DNA of 64,000 bases from Siphonodentalium dalli (Eukaryota; Mollusca; Scaphopoda; Gadilida; Siphonodentaliidae): the NCBI GenBank assembly GCA_032622095.1, contig CP136061.1, positions 115,888,754 to 115,952,753 on the forward strand, given 5' to 3'. Below are positions 47,201 through 50,979 of this stretch, piece by piece. The translations under genes were made by a program, and so were the position numbers. Within the stretch, counting starts at the first letter, position 1, and each line of letters starts with the position of its first letter. The notes under the pieces are model-generated. The model worked only from the letters and a program-made list of their open reading frames with translations, searched no databases and was not told where the DNA came from.

Positions 47201-50117
47201 CCGTAGTTTAGTCACGGAAATCTCTGAATATCGGTGGTGGTATTATTTATTAATTTTTCGTCTTATTTATTATGCGATGTGAATGGGACTTGGGTCATTT
47301 TAATCACAACAGGGAGGGCTCTCCGATTGCGTTTGGTAGTTTCTAGACCGAATAAATCCTTTAAGTAAGACTAAGACTACTACTACTAGTAGTGGGGCAG
47401 AAAAGTGGGGCATGCGATTCAACGCTAAGAAGTGCTATATCATGTCCATGAGCAAAACAACATCTTTCACATACCAGCTAAACAACTGCCTACTTAACTG
47501 GAAGAATTAGATGAAAACCCATACCTGGGTGTGACACTCTCCAAGGACATGAAATGGTCATCTCACATCACCAAAATCACACAGAAGGCGAATAGTATGC
47601 TAGGCTTCATTAGAAGAAACCTAAAGAAAGCTCCAGCAAAAAGCAAGCTGATCGTATACGAAACCTTAGAGCAACCAAAGTTGGAATATGCATCAGTTGT
47701 CTGGGACTAGAGATGGGCGGTACTCGGTATTTACCGTGCATTATCGGTATCAGCGTAATACCGATTTACCGTACCGAATCAAAACTAAAAATACCGTATT
47801 TTCGGTAATGAAATTATTCATGTGTTGCCAACATATGTGCGTCACCTTGTCACCGCGGTCGTGACATGCATGAATTGTATGACCGGTCAACCGTAAGCAA
47901 CGAGAATCGGATAATTATGATAACTCGGTGTAACAAGTCGGTACTACATGTATTAGTCTATAATTGCAACATTGTTACATCAAGGGCACAAATGCCCGAC
48001 GGCATCTTTGATCTTTACGACATATTAATGACAATGTAACTAACATCATGAGGTATGACTACTCATAGCTGGAGCGTTATGTGTCAATTTCGGTATCCGT
48101 CCAAATGGAAAATGCGCGGGCAACTCAGTATCTGTGTCCCAAGTTGGATCGAAGCATGTGGAATCGAAGCACGTGTTATGGGGGGGTCCCCGTGCACAAC
48201 AAATTGAAAACCCCACAGGTTACCTTATAATTAGACGGTGATGCAATAGCGATTGATATACGCATTGCAGATTTTTGATACAACCTGATCTTGCCAATTG
48301 CAAATAGCACATCTTCTTGGAAAGTTGTGCACAAATATGTTTATATCCTACTATAAATTACTTTATTAAACATATATATACTTACCGGTTTATTATACAT
48401 ATGTGCCTATATCTGACAAAAAAAGATCGCGTGATAACTTTAAATTAACACTTGGGCACCGTGCGCAACCGGTAGCTTGCCTGCTGCAAATAAGAGGGAC
48501 TCTTAAATTGTATACATGAATGGTATATCACGCTGCAAGGAGGAGAATATGAACCACCTGCGGGTTTGGGCATCTGCAGTTCGGAAATTGTCATGGCCGG
48601 TTTGCCTATTTTCATGACATCGCGCGAACGTTCATAAATTTGTGAATTGTGATCACTGATTACTACTCACAATTCTATTCACTCATGGGAATGTTACGAA
48701 AATCAATTGACACGAAAAAATATTGTAGTCAAGCTCTTATTCTTTTCAAATCAGTGCGACGACATGCGTGTAAATCATCAAAGAGATGTGTGAATATTAC
48801 TTAATTGCGTAGGTCATTTTGTTGCCTAATTTAGGTATTGTCATGAATGTAGTAAATCCGTGGACCGTGGTCATATATACATGTATATTGTTCAGCTAAA
48901 AACTTGAATTACAATAATTTACCGGGAATATCTGCTTTGATCTTATAATTTAATAGCAATACCGATTACCGTACCGAGATAAATCGACGAAAATTTACCG
49001 ATATTGAAATTTCAATACCGCCCATCTCTATCTGGGACCCCCACCTGATAGGAGACATTGACAAACTAGAGAGGATACAGAAGAGAGCAGTGAGATTCCT
49101 AACAGGGGACTATACATCACAAGAGGCAGGAACAATTACCAACATGCTGCGTGAATTACAACTACAAACAATAGAAGGCCGAAGGTATGACTACCGACTC
49201 CAGTTGTTTGGCAAGGTAGTGGACGGGCTGGTCCCAGCTATCGACACCAATGACCTGTTGAGACTAAAAGTTAAAACAAAAAGTGGGTCGAAAAATCAAA
49301 GCTCGGAAGTTCGAGGGGAACGTATCAAAGAACTTTGTTTCTACGCAGGAGTGTAACAACTCAAAACCCTATGAACTAATTGACGTGCAGACTCCAGAAT
49401 TAAAAAACTCATTCTTCCCTAAAACAATCAAGGACTGGAATACTCTGGAAGAAGACAGCATGCGATCAATCCAAATGACAATGGACGGAGAACCAGCTTA
49501 AAACAACAAAAACGTCCTAATCATCCCATCCCACGCGCTTATACATCCGAACGGATCCTGCGCGCATACCAATACAGATAATAGATACTAGTAGAGTAGA
49601 GACTAGAGTCTGATGACAGTGATCATGATGACTGATGTGTATTCTGACTGATGAGTGATGTCAGTATTGTCACATTGTCAGTGATGAGTGATGTGTTTGT
49701 ACTGTACTGTACTTCTGACGTTCTGTAGTCTGTATGCCGAGATTTTGATATACATATTTTTAAATCTCTAGATAATATATAGAAATCTCGAGATATAAAA
49801 ATAATATATATATTGAACATGAAGCAAATCAGCCACCCTACAAATATGACCGCACGACGGTACGACCGAAATTAACGGGGAAATTTTAGGAATTTGGCCA
49901 TTTTCATTTCGAGTCTAAAAATAGAACTAAAACGTTCCGACTTGTTTAAATGATATTCTGCAATGGAACCATCGAAATCACAAAATTGAGTAGCTGAGTT
50001 ACCTTCTTTAACTTTCTTTTTGCGTCCAAGAGTGCCGATTTTCTCGAAAAGTGATTCATCTTTCTTAGGTTTGGGAGTAATTGGACCGGACGCCGATGTA
50101 TTTGGAGAAGTCGCCAT
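9362..50117 (-). CDS. parvin: Parvin (actopaxin/affixin), 11 coding exons seen, 3' end missing
   Basis: Parvins are cytoplasmic focal-adhesion adaptors with two C-terminal CH domains. They bind the ILK pseudokinase domain, F-actin and paxillin LD motifs, linking integrins to actin. Eleven exons join in frame (115, 90, 71, 103, 147, 116, 59, 20, 62, 69 and 102 nt; 954 nt, 318 codons), all with GT donors and AG acceptors. Residues 1-87 are the basic, Ser/Pro-rich N-terminal region, about 88-200 are CH1, and 243 onward is CH2. Diagnostic strings are VLLDWINDEL, HFRAPIRLPE, RDAFDTLFDHAPDKLN and VYLVLLMGLLEGYFVPL. Vertebrate alpha-parvin is about 372 residues, so roughly 50 (the end of CH2) are missing; no exon for them was found in 1-9361, so it probably lies off the left edge. 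Introns run from 591 bp to 9.6 kb and are packed with transposons, but no exon carries a stop or frameshift. Protostomes usually have a single parvin; the alpha/beta split is a vertebrate feature. Confidence 0.97.
9515..9945. repeat. Long palindromic repeat, family C
   Basis: It has inverted gaatgaggtccccagagggt / accctctggggacctcattc modules and an inner catcttctgggaagt / actttctcccttctgggaag part. Copies occur at 10313, 19243, 24975, 26640/31030, 33785 and 34612. Confidence 0.8.
10160..10830. repeat. Family J tandem units with an embedded family C palindrome
   Basis: 10160-10300 and 10545-10830 are family J units (ggtgacratcggatgaggga, tgtagggtgtgc, gcaaagagtaaaatcaag). 10313-10540 is a family C palindrome lying between them. 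Confidence 0.7.
10831..11141. other. Intronic spacer, nothing recognised
   Basis: Plain AT-rich sequence with no TIR, tandem repeat or coding match seen. Confidence 0.4.
11142..11505. repeat. Interspersed repeat F, TTAA-bounded
   Basis: Same family as 33159-33534 and 45211-45598 (opposite orientation) and a trimmed copy at 37523-37853. Shared strings include tgtttcacatcac, ttgatcacc, gtaaatatttac and cgccgatagatg-type sequence. Three copies begin and end at TTAA, but the two ends are not inverted repeats. Confidence 0.75.
11650..11900. repeat. Internally deleted family B MITE and a family H fragment
   Basis: 11653-11797 keeps both termini (cagtaatgctctaaataatc ... gattatttagagcatcactg) but lost most of the right arm. 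11815-11900 matches the end of family H (ttaaccctttctgtgctaaa, aaatgttcagataataag). Confidence 0.65.
12199..12600. mobile_element. TTAA-flanked palindromic MITE (CCCTTTACCCAACA ends)
   Basis: TTAA + CCCTTTACCCAACA at the left is matched by TGTTGGGTAAAGGG + TTAA at the right. The inner palindrome atgcgagtcgaccataggtc / gacctatggtcgactcgcat is shared with the family at 6296, although the outer TIR differs. Confidence 0.8.
12601..13440. other. Intronic spacer with minor repeat scraps
   Basis: 12985-13025 is a fragment of a family B arm (ggcttgttgccattcatcgg). About 12740-12790 resembles a reversed family H piece. Nothing else was recognised. Confidence 0.4.
13441..13670. repeat. Family D-like tandem units
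   Basis: Two diverged units (gtcataactcc / gccataactctc, gatcaaacccatattgga / gatcaaacccaaat) resemble those of family D at 2570-3520. No hairpin tail is visible here. Confidence 0.55.
13671..14070. other. Intronic spacer, nothing recognised
   Basis: No repeat or coding match was recognised. Confidence 0.4.
14075..14735. repeat. Hairpin-tailed tandem-core element D2, short copy
   Basis: The head (gatggactgtc, gtggcataccatctagtgtg) is followed by about three ~180-bp units (gataaacaaagat.aataactc). Then come acggac-like sequence and a degenerate tail with aaaaggggggggg. The same head and units, with about six repeats, occur at 42468-43674. Confidence 0.7.
14788..14856 (-). CDS. parvin: Parvin coding exon 10 (CH2, residues 262-284)
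   Basis: It encodes TLITFVNKQLMKVNLEVTDL then DSQ, matching the SLITFVNKHLNKLNLEVT(E/D)L region of CH2. The acceptor is tttttcag, the donor gtttgt, and both ends are phase 0. The flanking introns are 5218 and 5324 bp. Confidence 0.96.
15065..15470. other. Intronic spacer with an A-tract, nothing recognised
   Basis: Contains a 13-A run at 15068-15080 and no recognised element or exon. Confidence 0.4.
15475..15802. repeat. Family H fragment followed by a family B MITE
   Basis: 15475-15650 shares taaatggattctcccagtca and ggaggggtgttc with 21330 and 23480. 15655-15802 is the family B core palindrome plus its right TIR ending attactgta. Confidence 0.65.
15890..16789. mobile_element. Non-autonomous hAT element (inner), 900 bp
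   Basis: The ends are TAGTGTTGAACGATTA and TAATCGTTTCAACCCTA. A perfect 8-bp duplication, ATGTGGTC, lies at 15882-15889 and 16790-16797. Subterminal gactagtcg motifs are clustered at both ends, as in many hAT families. It sits 34 bp inside the outer element. Confidence 0.9.
17204..17237. repeat. 34-bp poly-C tract
   Basis: An uninterrupted run of 34 C lies inside the outer hAT-like element. Length may be inexact in the assembly. Confidence 0.9.
17665..18168. mobile_element. TTAA-flanked insertion in the foldback left arm
   Basis: TTAAAGG...GGCCTT at the left is inverted as AAGGCC...CCTTTAA at the right. The right arm of the surrounding palindrome lacks this segment, which supports insertion. 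The interior is AT-rich with no recognised protein. Confidence 0.6.
19243..19650. repeat. Family C palindromic repeat
   Basis: gtctgtcatttgcagattga at the left; gacctcattcaaatgacaga at the right; inner ttcccagaagatgaggccta. Confidence 0.75.
19651..20074. other. Intron 9 proximal part, nothing recognised
   Basis: AT-rich; no repeat identified apart from short A/T runs. Confidence 0.4.
20075..20136 (-). CDS. parvin: Parvin coding exon 9 (CH2 start, residues 241-261)
   Basis: It encodes ERDAFDTLFDHAPDKLNLVK plus K, almost identical to the vertebrate DAFDTLFDHAPDKL(N/S)VVKK block that opens CH2. The acceptor is cttcacag and the donor gtaaat. CH2 is the domain that binds ILK and paxillin LD motifs in characterised parvins. 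Confidence 0.97.
20246..20582. mobile_element. TTAA-flanked MITE (CCTCTTCGCTGC ends), 337 bp
   Basis: TTAA + CCTCTTCGCTGCTATGACGT at the left; ...GCAGCGAAGAGG + TTAA at the right. It starts about 110 bp upstream (gene orientation) of parvin exon 9. Confidence 0.85.
20579..20935. mobile_element. TTAA-flanked palindromic MITE sharing a TTAA with its neighbour
   Basis: TTAA + CTCTTTCATGACAGGAGCTT at the left; AAGCTCCAGTCATGAACGGA + TTAA at the right. The inside has three inverted blocks of ctcttatatat / atatataagagaa. Its left TTAA (20579-20582) is also the right TTAA of the 20246 element. Confidence 0.8.
21188..21207 (-). CDS. parvin: Parvin coding micro-exon 8 (20 nt, residues 234-240)
   Basis: A 20-nt exon flanked by ttttcacag and gtgagt adds DDMGARF. 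It restores frame between exon 7 (phase 2) and exon 9 (Glu codon split G|AG). Skipping it would join phase 2 to phase 1 and shift the frame before CH2, so it should be constitutive. An ordinary open-frame search misses it; the exact phase fit and the GRFERDAF-like match to other parvins support it. Confidence 0.9.
21330..22860. repeat. Intron 7 repeats: family H scrap, D-like units, family B MITE
   Basis: 21330-21400 is family H. 21690-22030 and 22440-22850 hold D-like units (gccataactct, ttgaacttgacctgtatttt, ttcattccattcagtt) ending in atggatggacagatggac-type tails. 22049-22160 is a shortened family B MITE (TA + cagtaatgctct ... gattactg + TA). Confidence 0.65.
22893..22951 (-). CDS. parvin: Parvin coding exon 7 (inter-CH linker, residues 215-233)
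   Basis: It encodes KRDGLLLPRRVYEEITTTN, like the KREG(L/I)LxxRxIQEEIT linker of vertebrate parvins. The acceptor is tgtgcag and the donor gtaagt; it ends in phase 2. The linker is the least conserved part between the CH domains, and the Leu-Pro insertion here looks lineage-specific. Confidence 0.94.
22952..23480. other. Intron 6 proximal part, nothing recognised
   Basis: No repeat or exon was recognised in this part. Confidence 0.4.
23480..23660. repeat. Family H repeat
   Basis: It matches 15475 and 21330 (aaagtatatattggattggt, tcatttggagggatgtt, gcagatgacagacagac). It ends in cagataataagttcaacaaa and actactcaccaatgagtatt, next to a TTAA element. Confidence 0.6.
23652..23818. mobile_element. 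Compact TTAA-flanked MITE, 167 bp
   Basis: TTAA + CCCTTTCAGTGCCAAGTCCG at the left; CGGACTTGGCACTGAAAGGG + TTAA at the right. The arms of about 50 bp are nearly perfect. Confidence 0.9.
23930..24962. mobile_element. Possible TIR element, unclassified
   Basis: ggggcctgcaaatcgg at the left is partly inverted as atatttgcagggccc at the right, and subterminal gatatcgaa(t) motifs sit at both ends. No clear target duplication. 24500-24760 inside (gtctgtccatctgtctgt, ctcaaatttggtatgtagac) looks like a separate interspersed repeat. Confidence 0.4.
24975..25250. repeat. Family C palindrome with intact long termini
   Basis: caagcctgagtttagtgtgc at the left is inverted as gcacactaaactcaggcttg at the right. 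This is the best-preserved family C terminus in the window. It ends about 70 bp from parvin exon 6. Confidence 0.8.
25322..25437 (-). CDS. parvin: Parvin coding exon 6 (CH1 end, residues 176-214)
   Basis: It encodes IHSKNIVAILHLLVTLARHF then RAPIRLPENVKVSLITVQ. IH(G/S)KN(L/I)VAI(L/V)HLLV(A/T)LA and RAPIRLPE are parvin signatures. The second is the strand leading out of CH1 into the inter-CH linker. The acceptor is ttttcag and the donor gtatga. The exon starts in phase 1 and ends in phase 0. Confidence 0.97.
25790..26006. mobile_element. Mariner-like MITE (family B), full copy, 217 bp
   Basis: TA + CAGTAATGCCCTAAATAATC at the left; GATTATTTAGGGCATTACTG + TA at the right; near-perfect arms meeting at gaaacctctcagtgagtgctttc. 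TA target and CAGT start suit Tc1/mariner. It lies in the short intron 5 of parvin. Other copies: 752, 11653, 15655, 22049 and 39620. Confidence 0.85.
26029..26175 (-). CDS. parvin: Parvin coding exon 5 (CH1 middle, residues 127-175)
   Basis: It starts ERLANIRVDSPEVSQSEIGQ, continues KQKLRVVLDVINRILNI and ends GWNQAKWSVDS with exon 6. This matches the parvin CH1 pattern of SE(I/V)(A/G)QKQKL and the WxVDSIH turn. The intron 3' of this exon is the shortest in the window (591 bp). A mariner-like MITE ends only 22 bp beyond its donor (25790-26006). Confidence 0.96.
26176..26640. other. Intron 4 proximal part, nothing recognised
   Basis: Short open frames exist on both strands but match no family I know. 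Confidence 0.4.
27440..29185. repeat. Hairpin-tailed tandem-core element D3
   Basis: Diverged units (accaaaaactatacaggtga, ggtgtgtcat, caaatatgaaaacaatcgga) lead to ggacagacggacggacgaac at about 29095-29120. A terminal hairpin follows at 29150-29181, where tatgtgtaccatacatggta is followed by its inverse. Confidence 0.65.
29190..30600. other. Unrecognised interior of the 26752-31025 element
   Basis: Its base composition differs somewhat from its neighbours, being richer in G and T on the plus strand (for example 29800-30050). Open frames are at most about 75 codons and carry no transposase motif that I recognise. Confidence 0.4.
31436..32240. repeat. Intron 4 stretch: small TTAA MITE, D2-type tail, repeat G fragment
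   Basis: 31622-31701 is listed separately. 31890-31980 holds cagacggacgcactgacgga and a tail with tatacccccctttttaaaaa ... agggggcata, like D2. 32060-32240 is a reversed repeat G piece (attgtcaacatgtcattacc). Confidence 0.55.
31622..31701. mobile_element. Tiny TTAA-flanked MITE, 80 bp
   Basis: TTAA + CACATTCACTGCCGAC at the left; GTCGGCAGTGAACGTG + TTAA at the right; 15 of 16 termini bases pair. Confidence 0.75.
32309..32611 (+). CDS. Unrecognised open frame with a Cys pair (weak)
   Basis: A 100-codon frame opens just after a 25-bp palindrome (gactctatattt / aaatatagagtc, 32300-32324). An internal Met (MTSRIKN) is followed by LTADNICRVCDYSF, a CxxC that could belong to a zinc knuckle; no matching second pair is visible. 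It lies in parvin intron 4 on the opposite strand. It may be the first exon of a transposon gene or a chance frame; I cannot name it. Confidence 0.25.
   Translation: MKYRVWSLCGQNHFYSAKSFPKMTSRIKNVSRHKLTADNICRVCDYSFSGDELAASTGKLHPRAKNKVVIKNDALELFKSIKLSHFLGVNFQMTFLRQII
33159..33534. repeat. Interspersed repeat F, TTAA-bounded
   Basis: TTAAAGTGATGTGAAACACT at the left and ccataatatgtctTTAA at the right. It is the reverse orientation of 11142-11505. It ends about 80 bp from parvin exon 4. Confidence 0.75.
33616..33718 (-). CDS. parvin: Parvin coding exon 4 (start of CH1, residues 93-126)
   Basis: It encodes VLLDWINDELADHRIIVKDI then EEDMFDGQILQKLI, the first helices of CH1. LLDWIN and the (D/Y)DGQ(V/I)LQKL motif are near-invariant in parvins. 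The acceptor is ttttaag and the donor gttagt. The exon enters in phase 0 and leaves in phase 1, with the Glu codon shared with exon 5. Confidence 0.96.
33785..34010. repeat. Family C fragment
   Basis: ctagcatcactaattcaccc, ttctctggaaagtttc and cgaggttcccaatgagtgta match other family C copies. It is truncated at both ends. Confidence 0.65.
34015..34580. repeat. Hairpin-tailed tandem-core element J
   Basis: About three units (gatggctcccatctagaggt, aagtttggtgatgatcgg, gcaaagagtaaaat) lead to gacggatggacgccaaccc. A tail hairpin follows at about 34547-34577: agctaaaacttgac...gtgaagttgagcta. Tails of this type are familiar to me from bivalve sequence, but no database check was possible. Confidence 0.65.
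35370..35401. repeat. (TA)n microsatellite
   Basis: About 12 TA dinucleotides in a row inside the Harbinger-like element. Confidence 0.9.
35403..35540. repeat. Foldback repeat (~135 bp)
   Basis: tagtttgacaagaaacaagg and gattcagcaaatggggga are inverted as tccccatttgctgaatc and ccttgtatcttgtcaaactg. Confidence 0.8.
35945..36254 (-). mobile_element. tRNA-derived SINE with 14-bp target duplication
   Basis: On the minus strand it starts ggggcctcggtggctcaatc with an A-box-like tggctcaatcagttaggg and a B-box ggttcaaatcc near base 70. It ends in an (ATCA)n tail at 35945-35968. TCCAGAGAAGATGA is duplicated exactly at 35931-35944 and 36255-36268. Pol III transcription and LINE-driven integration follow from the SINE class; the partner LINE is unknown. 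Confidence 0.9.
36394..36464 (-). CDS. parvin: Parvin coding exon 3 (residues 69-92)
   Basis: It encodes DENEERSIIEKASRDDPKVM then ELIQ. The EENEERT...DPK...EL pattern just before CH1 is characteristic of parvins. The acceptor is tttgcag and the donor gttagt; the exon ends in phase 0. The last codons lead directly into the first helix of CH1 in exon 4. Confidence 0.95.
36480..36650. repeat. D-like tail fragment
   Basis: aatttcattcagatccgata and gacagacagacagatggatg resemble the last unit of the D families. It lies between parvin exon 3 and a TTAA MITE. Confidence 0.5.
36724..37150. mobile_element. TTAA-flanked palindromic MITE, reverse copy of 6296
   Basis: TTAA + CCCTTTCAGTGCAAGGGGCC at the left; GGACCTGGCACTGAAAGGG + TTAA at the right. 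The interior aatttatggccctaattttt and gcatgctatagcgaattt match 6296-6757 in reverse. Confidence 0.85.
37523..37853. repeat. Interspersed repeat F, end-trimmed copy
   Basis: gttagtattcaggcactatg ... accggagtgtttcacatcac matches F, but neither terminal TTAA is preserved. Confidence 0.65.
37854..38447. repeat. Intron 2 spacer with a foldback at 38163-38306
   Basis: gattagtgcaaaatacactc and gatgcaaacaacatggtaa are inverted as ttaccatgttgtttgcatc and tattttgcactaatgc. The rest shows nothing recognised. Confidence 0.7.
38448..39501. mobile_element. hAT-like element, 1054 bp, non-autonomous
   Basis: It starts CAGTGATGTTCCGATAATCG and ends ATTATCTGAACATCACCA. GTAACATG / GTAACAAG flank it (7 of 8 identical). 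cggaatcgg and cgataat motifs cluster at both ends. No transposase was recognised. Confidence 0.75.
39620..39732. repeat. Family B MITE, right half
   Basis: gagagcttaccgatgaatgg ... gcattactgta; the left arm is missing. Confidence 0.7.
39762..40159. mobile_element. TIR element with CTTGAGTGCCTAATAAA ends, 398 bp
   Basis: ctactcttgagtgcctaata at the left is inverted as tattaggcactcaagagtaa at the right. Internal gtacagg motifs recur. Family H sequence lies on both sides (gttgaacttattaatctgac / ataactactcgtcaatgcg), so it sits inside an H copy. Confidence 0.8.
40344..40433 (-). CDS. parvin: Parvin coding exon 2 (residues 39-68)
   Basis: It translates as IEIQEEGKHAIEGPTSPLIS followed by DIGPEGYLL. 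The core QEEGKHAI parallels the QEEGKNAI-type motif of alpha-parvin that follows the lysine-rich N-terminus. The acceptor is cttacag and the donor gtatgt. Phase 1 in and out agrees with exon 1 (split Ala codon) and exon 3 (split Asp codon). The intron 5' of this exon is the longest in the window (9569 bp). Confidence 0.95.
40513..40886. mobile_element. TIR element with ACATTCAGACGACCACGAT ends
   Basis: ttagtgtacattcagacgac at the left is inverted as gatcgtctgaacgttcactt at the right. The centre has inverted gcaagtggaa / cttgcgacg. A related fragment lies at 41690-41866. Confidence 0.7.
40900..41320. repeat. ATATATAAGAG palindromic repeat and a small foldback
   Basis: 40905-41115 is a decayed copy of the 20579 family. 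41199-41315 is a palindrome (ggtttattagcggccc ... agggccgctaatataatc). Confidence 0.65.
41321..42129. other. Intron 1 stretch with a fragment of the 40513 family
   Basis: 41690-41866 carries catcgcaatcgtgtgaa and cgtggtcatctgaacatcca. The rest shows nothing recognised. Confidence 0.4.
42130..44710. repeat. Tandem segmental duplication, each copy with its own insertion
   Basis: 42130-42467 plus 43675-43715 aligns to 43730-43970 plus 44565-44710 (gatcattgtgtgcatggaaa, caaacattaatgtgactatc, gttgctccagtag). The first copy holds a D2 element (42468-43674); the second holds about 590 bp (43975-44560) absent from the first. Confidence 0.75.
42468..43674. repeat. Hairpin-tailed tandem-core element D2, long copy (~6 units)
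   Basis: The head gatggactgtcatccggcgc is followed by about six ~175-bp units (gataaacaaagatgaataac, catagtagtgaacatccata, gttatgacatgaacagacac). Then comes acggacatatggacggacgc and a tail hairpin tatacccccc...aaaagggggtata. The 164-codon minus-strand frame across it repeats with the units and is not a gene. Confidence 0.8.
44711..45210. other. Intron 1 stretch with a short poly-C, nothing recognised
   Basis: A run of about 16 C lies at 44973-44988. No element or exon was recognised. Confidence 0.4.
45211..45598. repeat. Interspersed repeat F, TTAA-bounded, longest copy
   Basis: TTAAAGTGATGTGAAACACT ... acataatatgtctTTAA, same orientation as 33159. It includes catggtcattcttatatata and gccgatagatgcgtcccgaa. 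Confidence 0.75.
45599..46129. other. Intron 1 spacer, nothing recognised
   Basis: No repeat or coding match was seen. Confidence 0.4.
46130..46695. repeat. Tandem duplication, ~305-bp period
   Basis: 46130-46384 and 46442-46690 share taaattgaaggctag, attgtttttcagttt, cagatattgac and gacaataaagagcgttct. The last motif also appears near 17935. Confidence 0.75.
46696..47390. other. Intron 1 spacer, nothing recognised
   Basis: No repeat or exon was recognised. (acta)-type triplets at 47375-47392 abut the LINE fragment. Confidence 0.4.
47391..49590 (+). pseudogene. 5'-truncated CR1/jockey-like LINE, RT C-terminus, split by a hAT-like element
   Basis: The frame begins at WGMRFNAKKCYIMSMSK (RT thumb side) and continues NPYLGVTLSKDMKWSSHI, then PKLEYASVVWD at 47707. 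After the insertion it resumes PHLIGDIDKLERIQKRAVRF and runs to PKTIKDWNTLEEDS, stopping near 49501. This is the C-terminal RT/tail region typical of jockey/CR1-group elements. It has frameshifts near 47505 and 49280 and lacks the endonuclease and RT core. The insertion sits exactly between the Trp-Asp and Pro-His codons. Confidence 0.85.
47708..49030. mobile_element. Non-autonomous hAT-like element, 1323 bp
   Basis: Perfect 15-bp TIRs TAGAGATGGGCGGTA lie at both ends. The 8-bp duplication TCTGGGAC lies at 47700-47707 and 49031-49038. Subterminal taccg motifs are dense at both ends (ggtatttaccg, accgattacc). No open frame resembling a transposase. Confidence 0.93.
49591..50002. other. LINE 3' flank and start of parvin intron 1
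   Basis: Past the LINE fragment lies sequence with repeated agtgatgag / gtgatg motifs (49615-49700), then AT-rich sequence up to the exon 1 donor. Confidence 0.5.
50003..50117 (-). CDS. parvin: Parvin coding exon 1 (residues 1-38, start codon)
   Basis: The ATG at 50117-50115 opens MATSPNTSASGPITPKPKKD, which resembles the MATSP start of vertebrate alpha-parvins. A basic KKKVKE segment just before the donor matches the conserved lysine-rich stretch in the family. The donor is gtaact at 50002-49997 and the exon ends in phase 1. The frame stays open past the donor, but the parvin-like sequence stops there. This region is probably disordered, and in vertebrates it carries phosphorylated Ser-Pro sites; the SP in MATSP is visible here. 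Confidence 0.95.
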
Positions 50118-50172
50118 ATTTATATTTACATCCGGTAATCTTCCTGCGTTCTTTCATCTACTCGGATCTGCC
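50118..50172 (-). promoter_or_regulatory. Parvin 5' UTR / promoter-proximal segment
   Basis: Sequence immediately upstream of the parvin ATG in gene orientation. No TATA box or initiator can be called with confidence. The next 630 bp upstream are mostly two MITEs. Confidence 0.4.
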
Positions 50173-50272
50173 TGGACTAGACGCTGGCTCTGTGAGGCTA
50201 CGTCGTTACACTATGCACGCCGTCATGAACAGAGCAGAGCGTCGGAGCGTCATAGAGCCAGTATCTAGTCCA
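50173..50272. mobile_element. 100-bp MITE with 9-bp target duplication
   Basis: TGGACTAGACGCTGGCTCT at the left is inverted as AGAGCCAGTATCTAGTCCA at the right. GGATCTGCC is duplicated exactly at 50164-50172 and 50273-50281. A 9-bp duplication suits Mutator-like elements. It begins 56 bp upstream of the parvin start codon. Confidence 0.8.
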
Positions 50273-50314
50273 GGATCTGCCCCGATCATTATTCCAGTTC
50301 TTTACCGATCTTAA

Positions 50315-50796
50315 AGGTACTCAATCCGATAAAACTCCTCTCAATTATTATTTCAATGGCTGCGGGGGGTCAAAAATATTTGATTCGAGTCGAGAAAGTC
50401 ACCCATCAAAGCTCAGATTTGTTAGATATCGATTTTAGAAATCTATTATTTTTCATTATCGGGAATACTTTCTGGCCCAGATCTCAGTCAAAATTGTGTT
50501 ATTATTACCACTTGATTTTAGAGTTATCCATCCTTGTCTGTTTGAATAGAGTTTTGGTGTACAAATCTAAAGCAGGAAACGAAATTGACGGCAATTATTA
50601 GTACTCATCTCGAGAACATAAGAATTTTCAAAAATCAATATCAAATAACTCTGAGCTTTGTTTGATGGGTTCCTCGACTCGAATCAAATATTTTTTACCA
50701 CCAAAGCCAAAGAAATAGTAATATAGGACCCTCTGATCGGATTGTTGTTGTTGGAATCTGTTGAGATGGGGACCCTCTGGTCGGATTGAGTACCTT
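50315..50796. mobile_element. Palindromic MITE with 8-bp duplication, 482 bp
   Basis: AGGTACTCAATCCGA at the left; TCGGATTGAGTACCTT at the right; GATCTTAA flanks both sides (50307-50314, 50797-50804). Inner arms pair as tatttgattcgagtcgag / ctcgactcgaatcaaata. An arm fragment also occurs near 1480. Confidence 0.85.
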
Positions 50797-50979
50797 GATC
50801 TTAATGGGTAGGCCTACTGCGTTATAGATATGGCATGAAATGTGAGCAGAAAAAAACTGGCAATCATTTTCGCAAGCAAATTGTTTGTAAATATGTTTGG
50901 TAATATAGCTATTGTGTTTTAATACGAGTAGATTTTTATAAATGCGCAATAGTTAAATTTTGAGAATGAACATCACACT

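Noticed and set aside
50020-50314. Plus-strand frames over parvin exon 1
   Set aside because: They are shadows of the exon and of the MITE at 50173-50272.
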